From positions 1 through 21,656 of the forward strand of contig RFPF01000021.1 in the NCBI GenBank assembly GCA_009926295.1: a stretch of DNA of 21,656 nucleotides. Reading direction: 5' to 3'. Below, piece after piece: positions 1-10,500 of the stretch (within the stretch, counting starts at the first letter, position 1; the number at the start of each line of letters is the position of its first letter). The stretch comes from Planctomycetia bacterium. Its GTDB lineage: Bacteria; Planctomycetota; Planctomycetia; Pirellulales; UBA1268. The notes under the pieces are model-generated. The model made no database searches. It was not told where the DNA came from and worked only from the letters and a program-made list of their open reading frames with translations. Position numbers and translations under genes: made by a program.

Positions 1-1
1 G

Positions 2-586
2 CACGTCGCCGGCGACGATGCCGCGCTCTACTGGGTGCACGACGAGCCGCTCCTGAGATACCTCGGCGTCGAGGCGACGCGGCGGCAGTTCGATCCGACG
101 CTCTATCCGCGGGCGGCGATCATGGAGGCGCTCGATGCGGTGCTCCATGATCCGGCGAGCGCGAAGGCGAACCGTCTGAGCGTGCTCCTCGGCAGCCGTT
201 CATTTCCCCAGACGATGACGATCACGCACGTGCTCTGGGCGATGTTCGGCGTGCTGCCGGTCGGTGCGGTGCAGGCGCCGCACCGCCACCAGTCGGTGGC
301 GGTCGATCTCGTCGTCGACGCCAGGCCCGGGTGCTACACGCTGGTGGGCAGGTCGCTGGACTCGGACGGCTCCATCAAGGATGCCGAGCGGTTCGACTGG
401 ATTCCGCACGGCGTGTTCGTCACCCCGCCGGGCCTCTGGCACTCCCACCACAATGAATCGGGCCACCCGGCGCACATCCTCCCGGTCCAGGACGCGGGCC
501 TCCACACCCACCTCCGGACGCTCGACATCCGCTTCACGAGGCGGTCGGCCGGCGGGGCGTGCGAGGTGGTGGAGAACGCCGGATAG
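2..586 (+). CDS. Cupin-domain protein, gentisate 1,2-dioxygenase-like, C-terminal part (5' end outside window)
   Basis: The frame is open from base 2 with no credible start in the window; the GTG at 35 lies inside conserved-looking sequence (GDDAALYWVHDEPLLRYLG), so the gene begins upstream. About 194 residues are visible. They hold the linker and second cupin of a bicupin protein. Cupin motif 1 is HRHQSVAV (codons from 281), with the H-x-H pair expected to bind a metal. Motif 2 is the proline-glycine turn plus histidines in PPGLWHSHHN (near 427-456). The layout resembles gentisate 1,2-dioxygenase and related ring-cleaving bicupins, which are cytosolic non-heme iron enzymes. The real substrate cannot be told from half a protein, so this is a family-level call. 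No signal peptide could be judged. The gene ends 195 bp before the next start and is followed by a probable terminator, so it is probably not cotranscribed with the giant gene. Confidence 0.75.
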   Translation, partial: HVAGDDAALYWVHDEPLLRYLGVEATRRQFDPTLYPRAAIMEALDAVLHDPASAKANRLSVLLGSRSFPQTMTITHVLWAMFGVLPVGAVQAPHRHQSVAVDLVVDARPGCYTLVGRSLDSDGSIKDAERFDWIPHGVFVTPPGLWHSHHNESGHPAHILPVQDAGLHTHLRTLDIRFTRRSAGGACEVVENAG

Positions 587-658
587 GGCCGGATTTTCAG
601 GCTGGGAAACCCCTGCGGCCGTCGGTCGTTGAACATCGGGAAACGCTCGCGAAAAACG

Positions 659-690
659 GGGGTCGCGGCGGAGCGAACCCTTTTGTTGTT
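659..690 (+). terminator. Probable rho-independent terminator after the cupin gene
   Basis: GGG (659-661) pairs with CCC (678-680) and TCGC (663-666) with GCGA (673-676), with one G/A mismatch and a 6-nt loop. The stem is followed directly by TTTTGTTGTT (681-690). An A-run (652-656) precedes the stem and could pair with the T-run. It lies 73 bp past the cupin stop codon, in the right place to end that transcript. The stem is short, so strength is uncertain. Confidence 0.4.
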
Positions 691-770
691 CCCCGCGTAG
701 ACCGGTGGTACGTTCCGGAAAACCTTTTTTGTTCGCCCTCCGGGCCGATTTCCGATCCTAACGGTCGATC

Positions 771-775
771 GGAGG
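771..775 (+). promoter_or_regulatory. Shine-Dalgarno GGAGG for the giant exoprotein
   Basis: GGAGG sits 6 nt before the GTG at 782, which is why that start was chosen. The in-frame ATG at 845 has a weaker GGGGAG 11 nt upstream and gives an N-terminus of more usual length for LEPR-XLL proteins, so it remains a real alternative. Confidence 0.45.
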
Positions 776-781
776 CTCGGG

Positions 782-3700
782 GTGCCGATGCGTCTCGATC
801 CAGGCGTGCGGCATCAAACACGCGAACGGGGAGCCAGGCTCATCATGATTTCGAGGTGGTCGTCGTCCATCCAGGAGGTGTTCGATCGTCGGGGCCGGAA
901 GCGCGGAGGGATCGCGCGCCGCCGGCCCGAGCGTCGCGAGGCCCGGCCGCTCGAGCGGCTCGAGGATCGCCGCCTGATGGCATTCGACCTCGTGTCGGCG
1001 TACTACGCCTCGAGCGACGCGCCCTTCTACCAGACCGGCGGCACGGCGCAGACGCTGACGGAGGCGCCCCAGCAGATCACGCTCCGGTTCAGCCCCGGGG
1101 TGAAGATCGACCCGGCCACGCTCGGCAGCATCTCGATCGTGCGCAGCGGCGGGGCGGGCGATGCGTTCGGCAACGGCAACGACGTGACGGTCGTGCCGGG
1201 CAGCGTCACGGTGAACGACCTGCCCAACCAAAACGAAGTGGTGATCCGCTTCAAGGAGACGCTCCCCGACGACTCGTATCGGATCACGGTCGGCGGTGGC
1301 GTCGGTGGCCTCAAAACGGTGCCGGGCGACACGATGGCGGCTGCCCGCACCTTCGACGTGCGGCTCGATCTCGGCGCGTTCGTGGTGTCGGTGGTGCCGC
1401 AGCCGGTGAGCCGGACCGGCAGCGTCCTCTCCCAGAACCGTGACCAGATCGTGGTCTACTTCAATGCCAACGATCCGCTCAACGTGGCATCGGCACAGAC
1501 GACAGCGTCCTACCGCCTGTTCGAGATCGACCCCGCGACCGGCGTCGAGGTCGCGGCTCTTACGCCGGTCAATCCGACGAGCGTCGCATACGACGCCACT
1601 TCGGGGAAGGCCATCCTCACGTTCACGGCGGGCGCGATCGCCGACGGCAAGCTCTATCGGCTGCAGATCGGCGCGGCCGAGGCTCTCGTTGCGGCCGTCC
1701 CGACGGTGGCCGAGACGGCCGGCCTCGACCACTCGAGCTTCGCCGCGGCCCAGGATCTCGGCGCCATCACGGGCGCCGGACGCACCGTGAGCGGCACGAT
1801 CGACCTGCAGCCGACCGTCGCCACGCCGGCCGGCAGCCTCGGTTTTCCGTCGCAGCCCGGCTCGCTCGACGAGCCCGGGCACCGCAACGTGCCGATCGAG
1901 ATCGGCAACAACAACGGCCTCGCGAATCAGGCGGTCGGCCCCGCGGCCGTGATCCCGGCCTTCGCCTACAACTTTCAGGACGTCTACGGGACCGATCCGC
2001 AGGGCAACCCGCTCCACAACGCGATCACCGAGACGCAGAAGCAGCGCGCGCGAGAGATCTTCGACCTGATCAGCCAGTATCACGGCGTCCGCTTCGTCGA
2101 GACCGCCAATCTCGGGATCACGGTCGTCACCGGCGACGTGCGGGCCGTCTCGCCGACCACGCCCCCCGACGCGGTGGGCGGGATTGGCGGTGGCGCCGGT
2201 GGGGTCGGCTCGGCGATCATGAGTTCGCTCCAGGACTGGGGGGCGAGCGAGTATGGCGGGGCGTGGTTCCAGACGGCGATGCACGAGATCGGCCACGCCC
2301 TGGAGTTGATGCACTCCTGGGAGCTGCCGTCGATCATGGGGGCGGGTCTCACGGGAGAGCCCGTGTTTCCGGGCGATTACGACAACGTGCAGTTCGCCCA
2401 GCACTACCCCGCCACCGGGTCCGACGTCGACCTCTACAAGTTCACGCTGTCGGCCGCCGGAAAGTTGACGGCCGAGACGGTCGTCGCACGGCCCGGCACG
2501 GCGGCGACGAGCGGGCTCGACAGCCTGCTCACGCTCTATCGTGAGGACACGGTGGGCGGGCAGACGGTGCGGACGCTCGTGGCCCGCAACGACGACTACT
2601 ACGGCCGCGATTCCTTCGTGGGTCTCGAGCTCACCGCCGGCACCTATTACGTCGCCGTGTCGAGCACGGGGAACGACGCCTTCAATCCCGCCGTGGCTGG
2701 CACCGGCGGCGGCGGGATCTCCGACGGCGACTACGAGCTGAGGATCGCCTTCCAGCCGGCAAGCACGTCGTCCACCACGATCGTCGACGCCTCGGGCACC
2801 CAGCTCGACGGCGACCGCGACGGCAAGGCCGGCGGGGCCTTCAACTTCTGGTTCAACACGGCGAGCACGGCGAAGACGGTGTTCGTCGACAAGACGGCGG
2901 TGGCGGCGGGCGCCGACGGCACGGTCGCCAAGCCGTACGCCACGATCGCAGCCGCGATCGCCGCGGTGAACGCGGCCAATGCCGCGGTGCCGGGCAGCAA
3001 GTCGATCATCCGGATCGTCGGCAACCCCGGCGGAACGCCCTACCTCGTCGGCACCGATCTCGCAGGCCGGGCTCTGGCCGACGGGGCGACGTTCAACGTG
3101 CCGGCCGGCGTGACGGTGATGATCGACGAAGGGGCGGTGTTCAAGCTCCGCGCGGCGAACATCGACGTGGGCAGCTCGTCGGCGCTCGTGTCGCGGGCGG
3201 GGGCGTCGCTGCAGGTGCTCGGCACGCCGACCAACATGGTGAAATTCACGTCGTATCACGACGATTCGATCGGCGGAAACTCCGACGGCGTCGGGCCGGC
3301 GGCCACAGGCGGGCAGTGGGGCGGGATCGTGTTCCGCGCCGACTCCGATTCCGCCACGAAGAAGGCCTTCGTCGACTCGATCAGCCAGGCGGCGATCACC
3401 TACGGCGGCGGACAGGTCTATGTCGATTCGCAGCTCGATTCCTTCGCGCCCGTCCAGCTGGAAAACACGCGGCCGACGCTCGCCTTCAACACGATCACCA
3501 ACAGCGCGGGCGCCGGCATCTCCGCCACGCCCGACAGCTTCGAGGATTCGAACGGCCGGGTCGGCCCCGAGATCCGCGGCAACACGCTCCTCGGCAACTC
3601 GACCAACGGCCTGTTCGTGAAGATCCGCACGCCGCTCGGCGGCGAGCCGGAGCGGCTCGACGTGCCGGCCCGGTTCCGCAGCACGGACATCGTCTACGTG

Positions 3701-4516
3701 CTCCAGGACAACCTCTTCATCGCCGGCGGTTCGGGCGGATACTTCTTCGACGGTACGACCATCCTCGCCCGGAAGAGCGGCCGCCTGACGATCGACCCCG
3801 GCGTGGTGATGAAGCTCCAGGGGGCGCGGATCGAGCTCGAACGCGGTGAGTCGCAGCTCATCGCGGAGGGCACGTCGAGCCAGCGTGTGGTGTTCACGAG
3901 CCTCGGCGACAACCGGTTTGGCGCCGGCGGCACGTTCGACACCAACGGCAACCTGCCCGATGTGCGCACGGCCGGCGACTGGGGCGGCATCGTGCTCGAC
4001 GCCGGCTCCCGCGCGAGCATCGACTACGCCTATCTCGCCTACGGTGGCGGCCAGACGCCGATCGAGGGCACGCTCGACGCGTTCAACGTGATCGAGACGC
4101 ACCAGGGCGACCTGCGGCTCGCGCACAGCCGGATCGAGAACAACGCCGCCGGCACCGCCACCACCAACCGCACCGGCCGCGGGGGCAACGTCGCCGCCAC
4201 CGTCTTTGTGCGAGGCGCCCAGCCGGTGATCCTCGGCAACGACTTCCGCGACAACGTGGGGGCCGTGGTGAGCATCAACGCCAACGCGCTTTCCGACGTC
4301 GAGCGGCCCGACCCGGGCCGCAGCACCGGCGCGATCGCCCGCGACGCCCGCTACGACGACAACCGCGGACCGCTCGTGCGCGACAACCGCCTCTCGTACA
4401 CGATTTCAGCGGCGGCGGGCCCGCCGGCGGCGCGATCGAGGGGATGCAGGTTCGCGGGGAGGAGATCACCACCGAGACCGTCTGGGACGACACCGACATC
4501 GTCCACGTGCCCCTGA
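782..4516 (+). CDS. Giant multidomain secreted protein, N-terminal portion (LEPR-XLL-like, metzincin-like protease motif, PPC, parallel beta-helix); frameshifted
   Basis: This is the first 1,244 codons of a split giant gene. Residues 57-67 (LERLEDRRLMA), behind an Arg-rich stretch, match the LEPR-XLL type N-terminal motif of large planctomycete exported proteins. Residues of about 70-290 look like two Ig-like (Big_5-type) sheets. A metzincin-type zinc site follows: HEIGH at 501-505, third histidine H511 and a Met-turn-like SIMG shortly after. The usual Gly of HExxHxxGxxH is Glu508. A PPC (pre-peptidase C-terminal) domain lies at about 548-655 (starting VDLYKFTL). From about 700 onwards there are right-handed beta-helix repeats with recurring WGGIV units (near 3319 and 3976). 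The last ~35 residues, after SYTIS, are Ala/Pro/Arg-rich, unlike the rest, and are the out-of-frame tail of a -1 shift. The true continuation is in the ORF at 4444-11850. The protein is probably exported or on the cell surface; substrate unknown. Start: GTG 782 (good GGAGG) or ATG 845. Confidence 0.8.
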   Translation: MPMRLDPGVRHQTRERGARLIMISRWSSSIQEVFDRRGRKRGGIARRRPERREARPLERLEDRRLMAFDLVSAYYASSDAPFYQTGGTAQTLTEAPQQITLRFSPGVKIDPATLGSISIVRSGGAGDAFGNGNDVTVVPGSVTVNDLPNQNEVVIRFKETLPDDSYRITVGGGVGGLKTVPGDTMAAARTFDVRLDLGAFVVSVVPQPVSRTGSVLSQNRDQIVVYFNANDPLNVASAQTTASYRLFEIDPATGVEVAALTPVNPTSVAYDATSGKAILTFTAGAIADGKLYRLQIGAAEALVAAVPTVAETAGLDHSSFAAAQDLGAITGAGRTVSGTIDLQPTVATPAGSLGFPSQPGSLDEPGHRNVPIEIGNNNGLANQAVGPAAVIPAFAYNFQDVYGTDPQGNPLHNAITETQKQRAREIFDLISQYHGVRFVETANLGITVVTGDVRAVSPTTPPDAVGGIGGGAGGVGSAIMSSLQDWGASEYGGAWFQTAMHEIGHALELMHSWELPSIMGAGLTGEPVFPGDYDNVQFAQHYPATGSDVDLYKFTLSAAGKLTAETVVARPGTAATSGLDSLLTLYREDTVGGQTVRTLVARNDDYYGRDSFVGLELTAGTYYVAVSSTGNDAFNPAVAGTGGGGISDGDYELRIAFQPASTSSTTIVDASGTQLDGDRDGKAGGAFNFWFNTASTAKTVFVDKTAVAAGADGTVAKPYATIAAAIAAVNAANAAVPGSKSIIRIVGNPGGTPYLVGTDLAGRALADGATFNVPAGVTVMIDEGAVFKLRAANIDVGSSSALVSRAGASLQVLGTPTNMVKFTSYHDDSIGGNSDGVGPAATGGQWGGIVFRADSDSATKKAFVDSISQAAITYGGGQVYVDSQLDSFAPVQLENTRPTLAFNTITNSAGAGISATPDSFEDSNGRVGPEIRGNTLLGNSTNGLFVKIRTPLGGEPERLDVPARFRSTDIVYVLQDNLFIAGGSGGYFFDGTTILARKSGRLTIDPGVVMKLQGARIELERGESQLIAEGTSSQRVVFTSLGDNRFGAGGTFDTNGNLPDVRTAGDWGGIVLDAGSRASIDYAYLAYGGGQTPIEGTLDAFNVIETHQGDLRLAHSRIENNAAGTATTNRTGRGGNVAATVFVRGAQPVILGNDFRDNVGAVVSINANALSDVERPDPGRSTGAIARDARYDDNRGPLVRDNRLSYTISAAAGPPAARSRGCRFAGRRSPPRPSGTTPTSSTCP
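4401..4425 (+). other. Frameshift junction in the giant exoprotein gene (-1, or one missing base)
   Basis: Frame 2 gives sensible protein up to SYTIS (codons to 4408). From 4408 onward it is frame 1 that reads as normal protein: SGGGPAGGAIEGMQVRGEE, running straight into the ORF that starts at ATG 4444. Moving from frame 2 to frame 1 needs one missing base or a -1 slip. The spot is a GGC run followed by the perfect 12-nt palindrome GGCGGGCCCGCC (4414-4425), a typical place for replication slippage or sequencing compression. Both frames stay open from at least 4261 to 4514, so the exact position rests on protein sense rather than on stop codons. Confidence 0.8.
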
Positions 4517-7500
4517 GCGAGATCATCGTCAGCAACTTCCAGACGGCGACGGGCCTCCGGCTCGTGAGTCAGCCTGCCGCCAGCCTCGTCGTGAAGCTCG
4601 CCGGAACCAATGCCGGCTTCACCGCCACCGGCTACGGCACCGACATTCCCGACCGGATCGGCGGCACGGTGCAGGTGGTCGGCCAGCCCGGCTATCCCGT
4701 GATCCTCACCTCGCTCAAGGACGATTCGGTGGGGGCGAGCCTCGACCCGCTCGGCCAGCTCCAGAAAGACACCAACGCCGACGGCACCGCCTCCACGCCC
4801 GCCGCGGGCGACTGGCGGAGCCTGAAGTTCCTCCCATTCTCCAACGACACGAACGTGGCGATCGTGCAGGAGTCGGAGCCCGCGGCGGCGGGCTGGATCG
4901 AGTCCAACTCCACGCCGGGAGCCGCCCAGGTGCTCGGCGTGCTCGCCCCCAACGGCAAGAGCGGCGACGACACCCGGCGGCTCGGATTCGAGGTGCACGG
5001 GGCGGTCTCGTGGATCGCTCCAGGCGACGTGGACGTGTACAGCTTCACCGGCTACGGCGGCTCCGAGGTGTGGATCGACCTCGACAAGACGAGCCCGGGG
5101 CTCGACGTGATGGTCGAACTGCTGGATGCCAGCGGCACGGTTCGGGCCCGGTCGGCCGATTCCCAGACCGACGCGGCTCTCCTCGCGGGCACGCGGGGCG
5201 TCGGCCAGGATCTGGGCAAGGACTCGTGGCAGGGGGGCGACTTCTACTCCGTGAACCCCAAGGACGCCGGCATGCGGGTGATCCTGCCCGGCACGGCGGG
5301 CGCCCAAAACCAATACTTCATCCGCGTCCGCAGCCAGCCGCGGTACGACGCCGCGACGACGCAGACCGCCTACGAGGCCGACCTCGTCGACGCCACGAAG
5401 GTGGCCGCGGGGGCGACGAGCGGGGCGTACGAGCTGCGCGTGCGGCTCCAGCAGCGCGACCAGAAGCCGGGCTCGACGGTCCGCTATGCCGCCATCAGTT
5501 ATCCGCAGGTGGGCATCGACGTGCTGGGCCTGCCGCAGCGGTCGCTGCTCACCGGCGAGACGGGCGAGAGCACCGCCTCCAACGACGTGTTCGCCAACGC
5601 CCAGCCATTGGGGAACGTCCTCCAGTCGGACCAGGCCACCATCAGCGTGGCCGGCGCGATCTCGTCGGCGACCGACGTCGACTGGTACTCGTTCGCGCTC
5701 AACTACGAGCAGCTCGAGAGCATCACGGGCGTGAACGCGGGCGGCAAGAGCTGGTCGACCGTCTTCGACATCGACTACGGCGACGGGTTCCGGGGCGACC
5801 TCACGATCTCGGTGTTCGATTCGACCGGCAAGCTGATCTACGTGGGCCGCGATTCCAACGTGGCGAGCGACCAGGGCGGGGCGACGTTCACCGATCCTTC
5901 GACCGGCTCGGCGGGCAAGCTCGATCCATTCATCGGCTCGGTGCAGCTGCCGGCCGGCGGACCCACGGGATCGGGCGGCCTGGAGGCCGGCGGCGCGGTC
6001 ACCCCCGCGGATCCGACGAAGCAGCTCCGGTATTACGTCGCGGTCTCGAGCAACGAGCGGCTGCCCGCCGCGCTCGACGCGACGTTCACGAGCGGCGCCA
6101 CGAATTCCCTGATCCGGCTCGAGCCCGTGAATTCCGTGAAGCGGGTCGTGGAGGACCACATCGGGTACACGGGCTACACGAGCGGTTTGCCCACGACCAA
6201 TCCAGCCAGTCCCACCGTTCCGACGACCTCGGGATCGCTGGTCGACGTCAGCAATGCGATCGCACTCTCGACGCATGTCACGCCGTTCACGCTCTCCGAC
6301 GTCACGCTCTTCGTGTCCACGGCCACGAGCCTGAGGACGATCGACGCCATGCGGGGCGGCGTCGAAACGGTGATCAGGAGCTACTACTACGCCGACAAGA
6401 ACATCGGTGACCTGGCGATGCGGTCGGACGGGAAACTCTACGACTACGCCGGCCTGTCGCCCAACATCGACAACACCGCGGGAATGCTCGAATTGGTGGA
6501 TGCCGGGACGGGCGATCGGACCTTCGTCGGCAACGATTCGATCCCGAATGCGCCGACAACGACAGCGGTCACGCAGAACAACGTCAGGACGACCTCCCTC
6601 GGCTTGGTGTCGGCGACGGTCTTCAGCCTCGCCAACAACAACGTCGTGCCGAGCACGGTTCGCGGCACCGTTTCCTACACGACCACCGTCGGCGGCGTGC
6701 CTGCCACCGGGTCGTGGAACTTCACCACCAGCGTCGCCGGGGCCATGACCTTCACGGCGATCAGTGCTCCGGTGGGAGTGCCCGCGCCCGTCGATGGCGT
6801 CAGCGACGTGAATGCCGCGACCGGCGACGTGTCGATCACCTGGGATGCGCCGGTGAATGCGTCGGCGACCAGTCCGACGCTCGCGACGGTGCGGTACTCC
6901 TACACGGCGGATCCCCAGGCCGTGACGACCGACATCGTGGACGCCCTCGCGTGGGGCCGGACCGACGTCGCCAAGTACGACTTCCTCTTCTACTCCGTCC
7001 GTGAGGGAGCGGCATCGCGGCTCTATCGGGCGAATCCCGCCAATGGTTCGGCCGCCGTGGCGACGGGCCAGCCCTGGGGCCGCAAGGGCAACTACATCCA
7101 GGATGCCACCAACTCGCTCGGCATCGTCACGGGGATGGCGTTCGTCAACGGCACGCTCTACGGCGTCGACACCCATGGCTACGTCTTCTCGATCGACCGC
7201 GGGACCGCCACGGCGACGCTGCTCACCGCGACGCCCGTTCTCGACGCAGGGGGAGCCGCGGCACAGTTCGCGGGCCTGTCGATCGGGCCGCAGAATCTCT
7301 ACGGCGGGGCTCTCAAGAACGCGCTGTTCGCGATCGACGCCAGCGGCACGCTCTACGCCTTCGACACGTCGGGGAACCAACTGACCGTGTTCGACACCGA
7401 TCCGGATGGCACAGGGCCGCTTCTTCCGGACGGTGTGGCCGATGCCACCTCGGTGGCGACGACCGGCCTGGCAGGCGTGACGGGTCTCGCCTTCTCGCCG

Positions 7501-10500
7501 CTCGACGTCAACCTCTGGCATCCCACCACGACCCGGGGCACGGATCTGGGGCACGGCGTGAACGCCGCCCCCGACAGCAGCCGCACCGGCGCCGCCAGGC
7601 ATGCCGTCGTCGACGGACAGGGGGTCACGCGCTCGTTCGCGGAAAGCGACGGTGGCGTGAGCATGGCCTTCAACCTGGAGAAGTACGTCAGTTCCGGCAC
7701 GACGCCGTATCTCAACTACCAGTCGGCCCGCGGGCAGTACGGCGTGATCGACGCCGCGTGGCAGCAGGACCTGTCGGAGAACGCCGCGATCCCGAACAGT
7801 TACAACCTGCCCGGCGGCGCCTACGGCAGCCTTTCGACCAACGCATTCGATCTTTCAGCGTACACGTACGCCGACAAGCCGACGCTGTACTTCAACTACT
7901 GGCTCCAGACGCAGGGCGCCTCCGGCAAGCTGGATACGATGCGCGACAGCGCCCGCGTCTTCGTCTCGACGGACGGCGGTGCCACCTGGGAGGTCGTCGC
8001 CACGAACAACTCGGTGAAGTCGACCGCCGACTCGAGCGATGCCGAGCTGCCGGCCTTCGCGTCCGTGTCGTCGAAAATCTCGAACGACACCCTGATCGAC
8101 AACCAGCACGTGCAGGAACTGTTTGATTCGGCGAGCTGGCGGCAGGCGCGGATCGACCTCGGCAAGTATGCCGGCCAGTCCAACATCCGCCTGCGGTTCG
8201 ACTTCAGCACGGCGGGCGAGTTCGATCCGACGCAGAACTGGGCCAACAACACGACGGTGACGACTGCGGTCGTGGCCCTGCCCGACGTGATCGTGGCCGA
8301 TGTCACGGGCGTGGTGCCCGGCATGGACGTCTGGACCACGGATCTGGTGACAGGCCTGCCCGCAGCGACCGGCCTGACCGTCGTGTCGATCGACGCGGCG
8401 ACGAACACCGTCACGCTCGACGGCGACGTGACGCTGAATGCCGGCGATGCGATTGCGTTCGCGTTGCCCCATGGGCTCAATGACATCGTGGGACTCGCCG
8501 GCACGACGGGGAATTTCGGCAGCGCCGAACGCGGCCAGAACAACCAGTACGAGGGCTTCTACGTCGACGACGTCATGGTTGGCTTCGCGGAGCGGGGCGA
8601 GATGGTGACGGGCGCGACGGCCGGTCAGACGGCCTTCTTCGGCGTGGGCACGCCGCTGGCCGGCTCGGCGACCGTGCCGACCCAGGCGCTCACCGGCCCC
8701 TACCAGCTCGAGATCCGCCACGGCACGACGTACGCCGTGATGACCAGCGAGTTGACGGGCAAGATCGCGATCGACAACACCTTCGATACCAACCAAAACC
8801 TCGTGGCGAGCAACACCGCGCTCGGCGCGGTCGACTCACTCGGCAATGCGGTCCTGCCCTTCGGCGATGCGAATACGCAGCGGCAGCAGGGGCAGTTCCT
8901 GATCCAGAACAACATCATCGCCGCCGCCGCCACCTACGGCATCAGCATCGACGCCGGCGTGCGGGACGCGAACTCCAAGGATCCGATCCCGGGCACGCCC
9001 CGCAACCTGCCCGTGCTCAACAACAGCCGCCTCGTGCCGGGCGTGGTCGTCGCCAATAACGTCGTGTCGACGAGCGGCACGGCCGGCATCCTCTTCAGCG
9101 GCGACCCGAACTCGGGCACCGTGCCCACGGCCGCCGTGCCCTACGGTCGGATCGTGAACAACACGATCTACGGCGGCACGACTCCCAAGGGCACGGGCGT
9201 CGTCGTGAGCGAAAACGCCGGGCCCACGCTCATGAACAACCTGTTCGCCAATCTGGCCACGGGCGTGAGCGTCGATGCGACCAGCCGCGTCGACTCGGCG
9301 GGAAATCAACGCACGGTGATCACCACGTCGGCGTTCTCCGCGGTCGGCACGCAGGTGTCGGCCGGGGCGACGCAGAGCCAGGCTTTGACGCTCGCCAGCG
9401 ATCCGTTCGTGAACGCCGCGGGTGGCAACTTCTATCTCCGGTCCGGCACCCCCGCGATCGACAGCTCGCTCAACTCGCTCGCCGACCGCAACGAATACGT
9501 CGTGGTGAACGTGCCGCTCGGCGTGCCGCAGTCGCCGGTGATCGCGCCCGATCGCGATCTCTACGGCCAGCTCCGGTCCGACGATCCGGCACAGGCGAGC
9601 CAACCCGGCCTCGGCAGCAACGTGTTCAAGGATCGCGGCGCGATCGACCGGGTCGATTTCTTCCAGCCCTACGCCACGCTTGCGAAGCCGCAGGACGGCG
9701 GGCCGGACGATCTCGATGCGACGAGCGATTCGGTGGTGCTGCGGACGGGCGCCCGCACCCAGACGTCGTTCGAGCTGCAGCTCTCCGACAACGGCGTGGG
9801 GATCGACAAGTCGACGGTGACGAGCGCCGCCTTCACGCTCACCCGCAACGGCGTGCCGCTCGTCCTCGGCACGGACTACGTGTTCCGCTACCTCGAGACG
9901 ACCAACCGCGTCGTCTTCGAGTCGGCGTCGGTCTATTCGCTCGGAGCCTACGTGATCACGGCGACGAGCCGGGCGAGCGCCGCCGGGGTGACGGGCCAGC
10001 TCACCGATCTCGCCAACAACACGCTCCTGCCCAACAAGGTCGACGGCACGACGTCGTTCACGATCGCCCTGGCGGACGTGCCTGACGCCCCGGGTAAGCC
10101 GGTGGGCACGCCGGGCAACACGCAGGTGGGGCTCGCCTGGACGGTGCCGGTGTCCGACGGCAACTCGGCGATCACCGACTACACGGTGCAATTCAGCAGC
10201 GATGGCGGCACGAACTGGACGACCTTCACCGACGGTGTGTCGGCGACGCTCGGCGTCACGGTGACGCCGCTTGTCAACGGCACCGCCTACGTGTTCCGGG
10301 TGAGGGCCACGAATGCCATCGGAGACAGCGCCTGGTCGCCGATCTCCGATCCGGTGAAGCCGGGCATCATCCCCGGCGTGCCGACGGGGCTCGCGGTGAC
10401 GGGCACGGCGAGCGGCCAGGCCACGCTCGGGTGGACGGCGCCGGTCGTGCTCGGCAGCCCCGCGCTGGGCGATTACGTGGTGGAATACAGCAGCAACGGC

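Noticed and set aside
713..723. TTCCGGAA palindrome and GGAAAAC before the giant gene as a promoter element
   Set aside because: No matching second element at a sensible distance; an 8-bp palindrome is expected by chance.
758..4126. 1,122-aa minus-strand frame opposite the giant gene
   Set aside because: Arg/Asp/His-rich low-information protein, exactly antisense to clear domain-bearing codons; a GC-rich shadow.
4444..4446. ATG 4444 as the true start of an independent gene
   Set aside because: No spaced ribosome site, and the protein is already mid-repeat; the codons before it (from 4408) fit the same protein.
4351..7602. 1,083-aa minus-strand frame
   Set aside because: Same composition artefact, antisense to PPC and propeller-like coding sequence.
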